Shown: positions 21,440 through 32,900 of the stretch, piece by piece
How positions within the stretch are numbered: position 1 is the stretch's first letter
How the letters are laid out: each line of letters begins with the position of its first letter
Source of the DNA: Chrysoporthe austroafricana
Lineage: Eukaryota; Ascomycota; Sordariomycetes; Diaporthales; Cryphonectriaceae
Reading direction: 5' to 3'
Assembly (NCBI GenBank): GCA_001051155.2
Contig: JYIP02000001.1
Coordinates: forward strand, 310,001-374,000
DNA length: 64,000 nt
Translations under genes and position numbers: made by a program
The notes under the pieces: model-generated
What the model was told of the DNA's origin: nothing
Databases searched by the model: none
What the model saw: the letters and a program-made list of their open reading frames with translations, nothing else

Positions 21440-22852
21440 TCAGTCCGTCTTCCAATGGTCCACCTCGTCCTTGCCAAGATACAGCTCGACGGCATAGAGG
21501 GCCATAGTCGCTGCGATATTGGTCCAGCGCCATGCATTCCCGCCGGCGTCACCCCCCCTAAGAGTCCACCCGATGCCATCGCTATCGATACCACCATCTG
21601 CAGAAACTGAAAAGTGCTGTAGCAACAGGCTCGTGTAGACCGCGATCAGAATCGACGGCGAGAACCAGGATACAAACGTAAATAGCTTATTGGCTGCGTC
21701 GGAGGAATCGTCAAAGCTGGAAGGCTCGTCCATCAGGGCACTCGCACCAGATTCCCGAACGGCGGGGATGATGCGTGTTGCGCAGTAGAAGACGATGATC
21801 CGATAGACAAGCGAGATGATGACGCTTGGGGTTATGGTCTGGAAGGCAGCCCAGAGGAAGGTGAAGGAGTCGCTGAAGGCACCAGGCAGCTGGCTTAGCA
21901 TGTGGAGGAGAGTCGCGTACGATGCCATAATGATAGGCGGGAGCGGGGGAAACTCGGGCTGTGACGCCGCGGCCTGCTCCTCAGCTGCGGCCTGGGCGGC
22001 AGCAGCCTCGGCCGAAGGTAGGTAGTCGGTGAAGATCTGGTAGACGCAGAGCACAACATACGCGAACAGGAGCGAGGACTCGACCGGGTTGCCCCGCCCG
22101 CTGCCGATGCCGAAGGCGCAAAGAAAGACGGCCGAGGTCATCGTGACGCCGATCAGGGTGGCATCAAGGTTGCTGATCTGTGGGAACCTGGCGACGCGCC
22201 AGAGGAAGTAGAGCGCGCTTGCCATGATGGAACCAGAGAAGACGACGAGGATGATCTGCGAGGTGAGATGACGGGTTAGCAAGCGCCGTGTCGCGAGGCG
22301 AGAACCGATGCATTCAGCACGTACCACCCATGTGTCACTTCGGCCCCTGTTGACGAGCCATCTCGTGATCTGCCCTGCGGCCTGTATGACCAAGAGACTG
22401 CAGAACCCCTCGAGGAGCTGGAAGACGGGACTGGAGTAGCGCAGGCCCTTGTCCCAACCGCCCAACGTGAGATGTTCCAGCAGGCCACCCTGGCCGAAGA
22501 ACCACTCATGCCAGCTGTCCGTGTGCTTCACGACGGGGCGGATGTGCCCGAGAGTCCTCGAGACCCAGTCGGAAGAGCCCGTGTCGACGGAGAAGCGGTT
22601 GAGGGACCATATCAACAGCGCAGGCAGGACGATCCACTGGGAGATGCGCAGGAGGTTGGTCAGAGTCCAGCGTACGCGGGACCTGTGGGGTGTTATGGCC
22701 TTGATGAAGCTGTAGAGGAAGTAGAAGAGGAATATCGACAGGCTGTAGGCCAGGCCGGAGTCGCGGCCACCGACATCGAAGGCTATGGGTATGGAGAGGA
22801 CGACGGTGAGCAGGTAGACGGCGCCGGAGAGGACACCGAAGATGGCCCACAT
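21440..22852 (-). CDS. ICE2: ICE2-family ER membrane protein
   Basis: Two exons, 22852..22325 and 22255..21440, give 447 residues; the 69-nt intron has donor GTACGT at 22324 and is a multiple of three, so it also reads open. The protein begins MWAIFGVLSGAVYLLTVVLS and is a polytopic membrane protein with about nine to ten hydrophobic segments, the conserved FLFYFLYSFIK segment and a short C-terminal tail (YLGKDEVDHWKTD). Yeast Ice2 is needed for cortical ER inheritance and for balancing membrane and storage lipid synthesis. The Ala-rich loop (AEAAAAQAAAEEQAAA) before VVISLV-type late helices is a lineage expansion. Assignment is from the overall pattern and start; I am fairly sure. Confidence 0.85.
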   Translation of the reverse strand: MWAIFGVLSGAVYLLTVVLSIPIAFDVGGRDSGLAYSLSIFLFYFLYSFIKAITPHRSRVRWTLTNLLRISQWIVLPALLIWSLNRFSVDTGSSDWVSRTLGHIRPVVKHTDSWHEWFFGQGGLLEHLTLGGWDKGLRYSSPVFQLLEGFCSLLVIQAAGQITRWLVNRGRSDTWVVRAECIGSRLATRRLLTRHLTSQIILVVFSGSIMASALYFLWRVARFPQISNLDATLIGVTMTSAVFLCAFGIGSGRGNPVESSLLFAYVVLCVYQIFTDYLPSAEAAAAQAAAEEQAAASQPEFPPLPPIIMASYATLLHMLSQLPGAFSDSFTFLWAAFQTITPSVIISLVYRIIVFYCATRIIPAVRESGASALMDEPSSFDDSSDAANKLFTFVSWFSPSILIAVYTSLLLQHFSVSADGGIDSDGIGWTLRGGDAGGNAWRWTNIAATMALYAVELYLGKDEVDHWKTD

Positions 22853-24224
22853 GATGACGGCGGGCTGAGGAGGGCGGATCGGGGACGATGTCGCGCAGGA
22901 GACCGGGGTTCATGGAGGAGGGGGGCCCTGAGCAAGGTCAAGCTCGGCTCGAGGCTATCGCGAACCCAGGCTGGGCAGGGCCGGGCCGGCGTCTGGGGAT
23001 TGGGATGGCTCGACGGCAGGCTCAGGGGCCTGCAGGGAGGTGCTATGAAGGAAGGAAGGATGGTGGAGGGCACCGGACTGGTGGATGCATCTGCGGCTGG
23101 ATGGTCGAGGTCGTCGAGGTTTGTTGTCGAGGGGTCTTGTGCGTTTCCCTCCGCCTGCCCGTGTGCCTGAGCTCAGTGGTGGTGTTCTAGGTCGGCGGGG
23201 TTTGGGGAGCTCGGCCTGACCTGACCCTGACAGCAGCTGTGCCTGTGCGCATGTGACAAGGACACCAGCAACACCGCCACCAAGACGATAGAGGCCCCTG
23301 GACAGTATGATTTCTCATAAACGAGAAGAAATAAAAGCACCCAGGGAAAAGAGAGGTGGTCACGATGACAAGCAGAGAGAGAGGAGGGTGGCAGCAGGTT
23401 GTGTGGGCAAGGCAAAAGGTGTCCAGATGAGGTCGGTCACATCGAATCAAATCTCCAAAGCAGGTTTGAAATTTGGAGATGAGCCTAGATGAGCCTTTCA
23501 TCGCCTGCACCACCTGCGCACATGTGCCCCCCTTCCCTGCTACCCTGCTAAGTATGCTGCTACCCTGCCGTGCCTGCTACCCTGCCGCCTGCCGCCCTGC
23601 CGCTGCCTGCAAAATGCCAGGACCCTGCCCGCTGGCATTGGCCTGGGCTCGACATGGGCAACCCATGTCCCTTATCTCTTGTCTTATCGATTCCCGATCC
23701 TCGCTTGGTGCCGGTGCTGACTCAGCTCGACCCAGTCCAGCATCTGGTCCTGGCCCTAGCGCGCCTAAGCCTAGGCCTTGTTTCTGCCAACAACCTCAGT
23801 GGTATATACTGGGTAGGTTTCCCTCAGCCCATCTCATATCACCCTGGGTCTGGTACAGCCTATCACACCAGATGAGCCCATCTTGGATCCCGTTCATAGC
23901 CGCGCGTCACGGCCATCCTTCTAGGCTTCATCCGTCACCTCAACCATGAAACAGTGTCGCGACCTCACAGCAGGAGGTTGATATGGGCGCCGGCATGGGT
24001 GTGAGCCTTGGGCGCTTGATGGACCGTTCGAAGGCTGTCGGTCAATCGATCAATGCTTCCGCTGTGGAACTGCCTCAGGCCTCTTTTAAGCTTATTCTGG
24101 TCCCGGTAGGTCTCTACGGGCTGGCACCAGCCTGGTCCTGTCTCACCTCCTGGTCTTGGTTCTCGGCGGGATGAATATCAGGTAATACGGCTATGAGCAC
24201 TGGGCACCAGCGCCGACATCACCA
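22853..24224. other. Intergenic, upstream of ICE2 and downstream of the monooxygenase
   Basis: About 1.4 kb, no gene recognised. Both neighbours are on the minus strand, so this holds the ICE2 promoter and the monooxygenase 3' region. A short imperfect repeat array (CCTGCTACCCTGC-like units) lies at 23535-23610. Confidence 0.5.
23535..23610. repeat. Imperfect CCTGCTACCCTGCCG repeat array
   Basis: The core CTGCTACCCTGC occurs three times (near 23537, 23557 and 23574), followed by CTGCCGCCCTGCCG variants. This is a non-coding simple repeat about 0.7 kb upstream of ICE2. Confidence 0.75.
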
Positions 24225-26555
24225 TCACTCTCTGCTCAAGATCTTATCCAGCACCCTCGACAGTTTCCCTTCGCAGTCGTCGACCACCTTGGCAGACCTC
24301 CACGCCACATACCGGTCCGGACGGACGAGCACGCACCCGCTGTCCTCGACGCCCCTGCGTGCGTACCACTCGCGTTGGATGTCCTGCCACTCGAGTCCGA
24401 ACCCGATCTTGTAGCTGTTGATCGGGATGCCCGTCTTCTTACTGATAGCCGCAGCCGCCTCCTGCCACGCATCCCCGCCATACCCCGTGAAAACGCAGAA
24501 GGCTCCGTGCCCAGCCAGATCATGCGTCGAGATCATCTTGCGCCGCGCCGGGATGTCCAGCCACGCGTGCGGGAGGCGGGTCCCGGGATACGTGCACACC
24601 TGGACCTGGGCGATGGGATCTCCCTCGAGCCGCGGCCGTGGCTCTGTCTCGTCGTCCAGATAGATGGCGTCCGAGGTGTACCACTGGTTGCCACACAGCC
24701 CGAGGCTCTTCCCCTCGATGCCCTTGACCTCCAGCGCCTCGTGCAGCTTCCTCCTCTGCGCCTCGCCCGCCTCTGTCGCTGACTGAAGCAAGGAGTGCAT
24801 CCGGACGCCCTCCTCGGGATCCAGGCTTAGCCTGCCAAGCGCATCCCACATCGGCATGTGCTGAGTACGCAGGCCATCATTCGCTTCACGGACCAGTTGC
24901 GCGGCCACAGGCTGACGTTCCACATCGTATGATTGGAGCAGCGCTGGCCCGGCGAGTCCGCGCGCCACATACGCGGCTTTCCACGCCAGATTGTAGGCGT
25001 CCTGGACACAGGTGTTACTCCCCAATCCGTATATGGGCGGATGACGGTGGGCGGCGTCTCCGAGCAGGAAGACGTTGTCGTCCGGGATTAAGTGATCCGC
25101 GACCGTCTCACGGACTATCCACGGGTCGATACGGTGGATCTTGACTGGGATATCCTTGATCCAGGAGCTCTCATCGAGCCCGAGTGACTCGCGGATGTAT
25201 TCAAGGAGCTCGGGGCTGTCTGGCTTCACGTCCTTGAAGGGATCCTGACTGATGTCAATCCCGGGTGTGAAAGTGACCATCATCCACTCGTGCCAAGGAC
25301 GAATCATGCGGAGGACTTGGGAAGAAGCCTTTGGTTAGTAGGTATTCTTCGTCAATCTCCCATTATCGTGAACATGAAACAACTCAACACCCCCCCCCCC
25401 AAGACGCTCTTCTAGGCGTGTATCTATTGCAACGTGCTGCTCCCTATTCTTCTCAAGGAAAGTTGGGCAAATGGAATACTCACCACCGCCAGTGCCTAGG
25501 CGAGAGCGCGCGGTAGGGTTGACTGGAGGCAACGAGAGGTTAGCGTTCGTGTCTGAAGTCGATCAGTGCTGGCCACCCCACCAATTGTATGCAATTGTGC
25601 CTTTCTCCCGTCCATTAGATGGGTGAGGTTGCAGGAGAAGAGTACGTTACACGCCACGCCCATGGATGGCATCGACGTGAATTTGGCATTCGTGGATCGG
25701 GCGACCGTGCTGCGGCCACCATCGGCTCCGAATAGGAACTTGGTGCGGACTAAGCCATGAGAAGTCAGTCAGTCAGCCAGTCGTCAGGAGGAAAGGAACA
25801 GGAGGGTGGCGCAAGAACACATACTGATGTAGGAATCCTCCCGGACGTGGTCTCGCACTTTGCACAGCCATTCTCCGGTGGAAGCCTTCTCCACGGACTC
25901 AAGCTGGGTCGAGAAGCGCACGGCGAAGCCATTGTGAGAGGCGTTATTGACGAGGATGGGCTCCATGTACGACTGCGGGAGGTCGATCCACCTGCCGGGT
26001 GTGTACAATTTGACCTCGGCCTGTCAAGCTGTTCAGCATGTTGGGACCCATGGCCCAGCACCCAGGAGGGGAGGGGGCCTGGGACCAGAGGGGACACTCT
26101 CGTACCGCCATTTCAGGGACCCCTTCCCAGTGGAGGACTCGACCCCATTCCTGCCCAAGCAGACTTCGACAGTATCGAAAAGCTCCGATTGTCTGAGGGT
26201 CCACAGACAACCTCATAGCGTCATCTTCGACACCGATGTCACGGAGGCATTCTTAAAATAGCACACTTTTCAGCACGATCTGCCCTACAGCTCACGATGT
26301 CTATCGACTAGGAGAAGGCGATGTTGGACCTCACCCATAGTAAAGGGATTAACGAGATGTGCTCTTGGCGTATCTGTCGTTCCTGGTGCGTCAACGACCA
26401 CAATGCCCTTCATACCTGTTAGGACCCGATTAGTCGTAATGCTGTGACCGCACGTGTATTGGACCCTCACCATTCTGTCCGAGGAAGCACGCTAGAGCGG
26501 CACCGGCTGGCCCAGCCCCGACCACCAAGAAGTCCGTTGTAATCTGGGATGCCAT
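24225..26555 (-). CDS. FAD-dependent aromatic-ring monooxygenase (PHBH/phenol hydroxylase-like)
   Basis: Seven exons join in one frame of 601 residues: 26555..26471, 26415..26335, 26251..26106, 26020..25825, 25749..25582, 25522..25484 and 25315..24225. The FAD-binding GxGxxG motif is GAGPAG (residues 13-18), the middle motif is FLFGADGGRS, and the second FAD motif is NVFLLGDAAHRHPP. The C-terminal 200 residues resemble the thioredoxin-like domain of phenol 2-monooxygenase-type enzymes (THDLAGHGAFCVFTGYGG, VLVRPDRYVAWR). It probably hydroxylates an aromatic substrate using NADPH and O2; the substrate is not readable. Intron 6 (25483-25316) holds an 11-C homopolymer and a TACTAAC branch site. 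Exon 6 codes only 13 residues, but both phases require it. No pathway partners lie adjacent. Confidence 0.9.
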
Positions 26556-28498
26556 CTGGTCTTCAGCTGAGGTAACCTCTCAGAGCTTACGTTGATGGGA
26601 GGTAGAGAAAAGTCGGGTTGGAACAATCAGTTGAGCCTGACGCAAAATGATGAGAGGGCTAGAGCACAGAGATGATCTATGGAACGGAGCTGAAGTGTAT
26701 TTATATCCGCAGCCTGTGGCACCAGTACTGACGAGCCTTGTCCGGCCAGAGAAATTTGAGATCTCGCATGCTGTGCTCCTGAAGCTAGGATAAACATAGA
26801 TACTACAGTCTGAGAGAAGACAGTCTCACACACACGCCTCTTGCAGAAGCTCCGTTTCCTCATTCAGACTCCCACAGTACGATGGAAGGTGGGGGCGTGG
26901 CATGGTACGGTCGCATCTGGGGACGTGCGTCGAATAGGATTTGGAAGCATTGCAAATCCACCTTGACCGCCTGACCTCGCCCTCTTCGCGACAAAAGTGG
27001 ACGACCGAAATACCTTTCCTCCGGCGCTTATAAGTTACAGCTAGTGCTACGGAAGTGGCTCACGGCGCCGAGGGAGGTATTGTGCAAAGTAACCAGGCGT
27101 CGCCTATACTCCATCGGATTTATAGTTCTATCCGTAGTTCCGCGGAGTGCTATGACTTCGAAATGATCCGAGACAGCCAGTGTGGGTGGGACAAGTGATC
27201 GGACCAAGCCTGGTGTTGCAAGTGGCCGCCAACAGGAAGCACAGTTGACGCACCAAGGAGGTGCAGGCATTGCCATCCTAAAGGGCGCGCACGTTCACAG
27301 TCTTGTACGGCTTTGTCCCTGAGAATAGATACGACACCTAGTCTTTTCCACGATCGCCCTGGATACTCTGCATGCCCATCGCTCCTGTCAGAAATCTGAG
27401 CGGCCAACCTTACCTGTTTGGCGCCTCTCTGCATACTTGTCAGCCCTAAGCGTGCCTCTGTTGCTACTTTGGAAGTCCGGTGAGCGAGTGATGACACCAC
27501 ACCGTTGGGGTGCAAGAGCTGCACCGTGGGATTTAGTAAATCACCGCGGTTCAGCTCTGCTGTATACTGTGTGTGATTCGCAAGGTCTCAGTAAGGCTCT
27601 CGGAGCCTGACTGGGGATATCAATATGCGCATGTTAGGGGTCGATACTACTACGCCCGAACGCATTAATACCCAAGTACTCTATTATTGAACTTCGATCG
27701 CCCTTATAAGGTAAGACTCTGCTAGACATCTCATAAGCGCATAGCTGCTGCGAGGTAGGGGAGAGAAAAAGAAGAAGTTAATCGCGTTTAGCAGGTGTTT
27801 AGAGCCGCCCTGCCGTCATATTTTGGCAATATCTCCGAGAGCTAAGTTAGGTAATTTCTAAGTTTGATGTAAGCATGGGGAGTGGACGATCTGCAACCTC
27901 GCCCTGACCGTCCTTGGTTACTTGCCCAATAGTGAGTGCACTAAGGATCGTACGGCAACTTGTAGCCCCCGCTGACTTTAGGTGCGTCGAAGTTAGTCCG
28001 AACATCACATGCGTTAGCACTCACAATGCCGATGAGGATAGAAGAGAGAACCGAGGCGCGTTCAATGCAGAGATAAACGAGGCACTGTTTCTAAACGTTC
28101 GAACAAGCCAAGTCGATGTTGGCTGTACTCTTTGTAATGAGCCATGCGCAAACCGAAAGACTTTGCGGTTATATTTTGGGAATCGAAGCGAGATGTAAGT
28201 GGTATCAAGATGATTCAGATCTATGCTAATTGAATGTACAGACGTAATGATGACAATGCTGGTGGCGATAAGGATATCTGATATCTGCTATTTTGACCTT
28301 CGAAAAATATATAACCAGGAGAGAAGTAAAGATGAAGCATAATGCAAAGCAAAGTCAAAAAGACTTGTGATGAAACAACGCTGATCTAGAGCACAGGTAT
28401 AGAAAATGCATGTTCTATATGCAGGCATCTCTCAAAAAGAGCATACACAGCTTCATCGCCTTTTCGCCATCGCATGAGGCAGAAGACGGACCCCATAC
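26556..28498. other. Intergenic, upstream of the monooxygenase
   Basis: About 1.9 kb with no recognised gene, turning AT-richer beyond 27.5 kb. It contains the monooxygenase promoter (a short 5' leader, since the start is at 26555) and the 3' region of the protease gene. The frames present are short and carry no motif. Confidence 0.5.
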
Positions 28499-29971
28499 TT
28501 ATACAGTGGCCTTCTGTGCCCAGCCGACACGGCCCTCACCGCTGTCGAACACCACGTACGCAGACTTGAGCGCAATGTCCCCGAAGATGGAGAAGCCGAT
28601 CGACGAGTCGCTCTGCAGGCCGCCGTAGCACGTCGTGTTGGTGGAGTCGACGGCCGCCCAGTTGATGTAGGAGCCGGGGACTGTGATGGCACTATCGCCC
28701 ACACCGAACGAGAAGTCGGGCATGTCCGTGGCGCACGGGAAGACATAGCCGCCTTCTTGTGTGCTGTCCTCGGCCCCGCTCACCTCGGCGTAGTAGGCCG
28801 CCACGACGTCGTCGGGCAGCATGAGCAGGGTGGTGCCGGTGTCGGCAATGCCAGTGATGGTGGAGTCGGTGAGAGTGACCGCGCGCTTGCCGACGGTGAC
28901 GGTCCTGGCGGAGATCGGTGCGTGCTGCTTGGAGTGGGTGGCGCGGGCCTCCGGCATCCCGAGGACGCTCCTCGCCCACCTGAAGAAACCTCCTCCCGGC
29001 TGGCCGCCGGCGCCGGCCTCAAAGTTGTTGTGGTCGTGCTTGTTCGCGCTGCTCGTGGTGGCTGCGGCCGCAGTGGTCGTCGTGGTGCCGTTGCCCACAG
29101 CGTAGCCTGTGGCCTGGAAGGTCCAGTATCCGGACAAGGACTCGGTCTGGTTGTAGAGGTCGGCGTAGAGGACGGTGCCCGTGAAGTCCATGGCACCAAA
29201 GGTGTACGTGCCGGCGACGTCATGGTTGAGGTTAGCCACGAAGATGGGTGAGGTCAAGGAGGACTTGATGTTGTCGAAGAAGGTCTTCTGCGCGGTTGGG
29301 GTCACGGTGTTGAGGCTGCTCATGGCCAGGCCGACCAGGCCGGAGTTCGAAGAATCCTCAGTGAACTCGTCCGAGACAGTAGTAGCCACCTCGACGGCCT
29401 GGGACGCGTAGGTGAGATTGCCGATGGTAACAGTGTCGGTGTAGACCTCGCCGCTGGAAGAGCTGCCGTCACCATAGCTGATAGACCATGAGGCACCGGT
29501 CATCTTCTGGGCGGTGGTGCTCGTCGACACATCGTAGGTGGTCTGGCCGTTGACCTCTGAGCTCGGGGTCAGGGAGCTGAAGACCCACAGATCGCTAGAT
29601 CCGGTATCGAAGTCCAAGGGGAGGGTCTGGGCGGGCGTGCCGATGGCGACGTTGGTAAGGTATGCCTCGTCCTCGGCCTCTGGCGTGTTCACGGCGGTCC
29701 CTGATCCTGTCGCGCGCTTGGTGGTGCCGCGGTATGCCTTCACGATGGCGTCGAGGTGGGCGGGCATGGGCTGCTGGAACTTGTTGACGGCCTTGGCCAT
29801 CGCCAGGGCAGGGTGCTTGTAGGTGGTTGCGGAGCGAGGCCTCACGTTGACGCTGACGGAGCCGGTTTGGGCACTGCGGGCCCGGATCATATCCATCCTC
29901 GAGGGCAGGGCGGCGGCAAGCTCACTGCTCGCGGCCAGGACCCCGACCAGGAACGCGCCGAAGGTCTGCAT
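28499..29971 (-). CDS. Secreted pepsin-like aspartic protease with internal insertion
   Basis: Single exon, 490 residues. A signal peptide (about 1-21) is followed by a propeptide ending at a dibasic KR (residues 85-86), the usual kexin-type processing point. The catalytic aspartates are Asp122 in DFDTGSSDLW and Asp377 in IADTGTT; the flap motif SYGDGSSSSG and the C-terminal disulfide cysteines (FPC..., TTCYGG) are present. It belongs to the aspergillopepsin/endothiapepsin A1 group, which digests extracellular protein at acid pH. The oddity is about 75 extra residues at 296-370 (bases 29086-28862), between ATGYAVGNG and ITGIADTG, where relatives have only a short loop. The insert is Thr/Ala-rich, then Gly-rich and basic, and contains KR and other basic sites. 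No splice pair removing it is evident. Confidence 0.93.
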   Translation of the reverse strand: MQTFGAFLVGVLAASSELAAALPSRMDMIRARSAQTGSVSVNVRPRSATTYKHPALAMAKAVNKFQQPMPAHLDAIVKAYRGTTKRATGSGTAVNTPEAEDEAYLTNVAIGTPAQTLPLDFDTGSSDLWVFSSLTPSSEVNGQTTYDVSTSTTAQKMTGASWSISYGDGSSSSGEVYTDTVTIGNLTYASQAVEVATTVSDEFTEDSSNSGLVGLAMSSLNTVTPTAQKTFFDNIKSSLTSPIFVANLNHDVAGTYTFGAMDFTGTVLYADLYNQTESLSGYWTFQATGYAVGNGTTTTTAAAATTSSANKHDHNNFEAGAGGQPGGGFFRWARSVLGMPEARATHSKQHAPISARTVTVGKRAVTLTDSTITGIADTGTTLLMLPDDVVAAYYAEVSGAEDSTQEGGYVFPCATDMPDFSFGVGDSAITVPGSYINWAAVDSTNTTCYGGLQSDSSIGFSIFGDIALKSAYVVFDSGEGRVGWAQKATV

Positions 29972-32900
29972 CTTGGAGCCTTTCTATAAAGGTGCTTAGG
30001 TAAGACCAAAGGGAAGGTATGGAGCGAGGTCAGCTCCGAGGGCTCGTGCGAAAGGAATAAAACTACCGCCTGGGTAGGTAACTGTGAAGCTGGATGCAGG
30101 GAACGAGAATCGAAAAAGCGAAAAGAAAACACTCTTCCCACAATGGCCCACGGTGTGAAGTGCAGAAGCCTGATGAGGAACAGGAGACAGGAAGGACAGG
30201 ATAGGCAGGGAACGGAGCAATCTTATATCAAAACAGCCGCCAGCATCAGAGTCGAGAGCAGCACGCAGAGGATGCCGTCTCCGATCTAGAAGACAGCCCC
30301 TGGGCTCCACCGGGGCCTGGGCGGCGAGTCATCGGCTTGCCTCAGTCGACGTACGCATGGTCTAGACAAGGGCATTCTCCCATCAAGGGATCGATGTGGC
30401 TCGGCCGCACAAGACCGAGCGATAAAGGAGCCGCAAGAATGACGGAGCTAGGCGAGGAGGCTGTTCCCGCCAGGGTGGTCTGGCTGGGATGCGACGGACA
30501 GGATGCAGGGGGTCTTGTTCCCACAATGCGCTCGACGTCGTCAGTAACTGACGTGTTGTGACTTCAGACGAAAACATCCAAACGTCTCGTCCTGCTCCCA
30601 TGTGTGCCAAGGAGGCCTGTCCAGAGTGACACACGACCTGGGCCCGGTGGTAAGCACACCTGCCGCCGCCGCCAGAGGCGATCTCCGTGATCTCCCAAAC
30701 ATCGCGTTCACGTTTCCCCTTGTGACCTGGTGATCTTCACCGGGTTGACGATGTGGCTGGGCGGAGATGACAACAGCCCGCGAGGCTCATCCGGACCTCG
30801 GCCGAGCCCACCCAGACTCCTGGGCGCGGCCACGGCACCGAGATCCCGAGCAGCCTCCAGGTGGCTGGCGGACCTAACGAACCTGGTTGTGGGTGGTTGT
30901 CTGAGGCGGGCGGCAAAACCGGGCGAAGGATGGTGAAGGGGGCCTCGCCGTGATAGCTTCAGGAAGCAAGCCCCCTGACGTTATCCATCCCTACTACCAT
31001 GCGCGTGCCGCACGCCGCGGCCTCGCTGCGCTCGTGGAGAAAATCGGCCCAGGCTCACCAGTCGCTGCGTGTCAACGGCAGGGCTGTGCCGACGATGTGG
31101 GCCGCCCACCAGGACCAGACGGGCGCGTCACTCCAATGATGGTGCCCTGCCAGTTCTGAAACATGAGACGAAGTGCCAGGGCCTACGCGGCGGAGAGACT
31201 AGAAAGGCAAGAAGCCCTAGAGCTGGGGGCTTAGTTGGGAGGGAATTCCCACCCTTGAAACACGGGCTAAATGATTTTTTTCCTCGCCCAAGGGTCCATT
31301 GCAAGTCTCGGGCCAGCGCTCTGCCCACTCTCCGCCGCCGTGGGACGCCGGAGGCTGCAGCCGCCCACAGATAGGCCCAAGCCACACCGTGAGCCGGGCT
31401 CTGGAATAATCTGGGGACGGCCCCTGCCAGGAGGCTACGTCCCCACGTCTCTTTGCATAGTGCGCCACACACAGGGGGTGAGGCTGGTGGCACCTATGCT
31501 GTGCAACCCCCCGGCAGGTGGACGACATCCCTCCCTCGGCGGGATGGTGCTGCGCGCACATGACACCGGGTCGGGCTTCCACATAAACTTGATTATAGAA
31601 CAGGCGGTTGCGTCGCGGGACCCTGTCCCTCCCTTGTGTAACCGTCGAGGCCAGGCCCTCCTCCATCTGCAGAAGGGGGTCCCTCTTCTGCGACATGTGT
31701 CTCTGACCCTAATGTTCGGCCAGCATCCAGATGGGCAAGCCGGCGTTGCCCAGGACGCCTTGTGTCTCGGGCAGCTAGAAAGGCCGTCGAGGGCCTTGTG
31801 GAGGTCTCACGTGCGATAGTATGACGCAGTCTCCGAACCCCGCGATCAGGAGCACTCGAGAGCACCAAGGCCTCAGCGCCATTTTGTCATGGTCTGGGTG
31901 TGCAGGTGGAGACCCCTTCAGTCGGGGAGAGCAGGGCCGACTATGACTCCGTGTCAGCAACCGGTGATCTCCGCGGGCGATAGGATTGTAGGGTTGTCTC
32001 TGAATGACACAATAGAGCTGCCTGTAAGCTAACGCCACACTCGCCGGTAGGATACTGTTGAGCTCTCTGTGTGTACGTAAATTTGCGTCACGTCGCCGTC
32101 TGAACATTGTCCCGCTACCGCCGTGGCGCATCCCTTCTTGGCTGCTACAGCCTGAATAATTATCCATGATATGAGGCTTCCCTGTTCTAGAAGGTACAGA
32201 TCGGACTAATCCAGACTATGATTATTAGAAGATTCTGAGAACCAGACTATGCAGTCAATGACTCTCCGAACACAGCCACATAGAAACCCGACGCCTGATC
32301 TTAGCCTGTGATAGTGGTATTTGTCAACTGTCTAGGATCCAATTTTCAAGCACTAGCTACACACTTCTCTACACTACTATTTTCTCCTCTTTTCCCCTAC
32401 AAAATAAAAATCTTCAGCGCTCCGTTGCGTGGCTTATTACGCACTCTTATCATCAAATTTTCGATGGGCATACGCAGTCAGCTGTCTTGTCTCAATGCCG
32501 TACGAAAGCCTCAGATGATACATCTTGGGAGAGTCGCTCAGATACGTGCGGGAGCACACATCCGGCTGGGCAGCGGCGGTATCATGGTAGGTAGGTACCC
32601 CAAAAAAAAAAAAAAAAAAAAAAACTCCGGTTGACGTTTGCACACATCACTTTGGGAAAGAAAGGCGGAAAAAGAAATAAAGCCGCGAAAAGAAAGAAAA
32701 AGTAAACCACACATAAAACATAAAATCTTCATCAGAACATAAGCAATTAATGAAGACAACTGGGGCGAGCTTTCCAATAGGGTGCCAATACAAATGGCAT
32801 GGGGTCGTTTCAAGCGTGTGTCGAATCATAGTTGGGCAAGGGGTGGCTTTTGTCCGTGTGTGTCTAGCCGCGGGTTATCTTTGCCGGGCTAGAGCCCCCC

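Noticed and set aside
32602..32750. Poly(A) tract considered as the tail of a retroelement
   Set aside because: No reverse transcriptase, pol III boxes or flanking target-site duplication seen; a plain A-run is the simpler reading.
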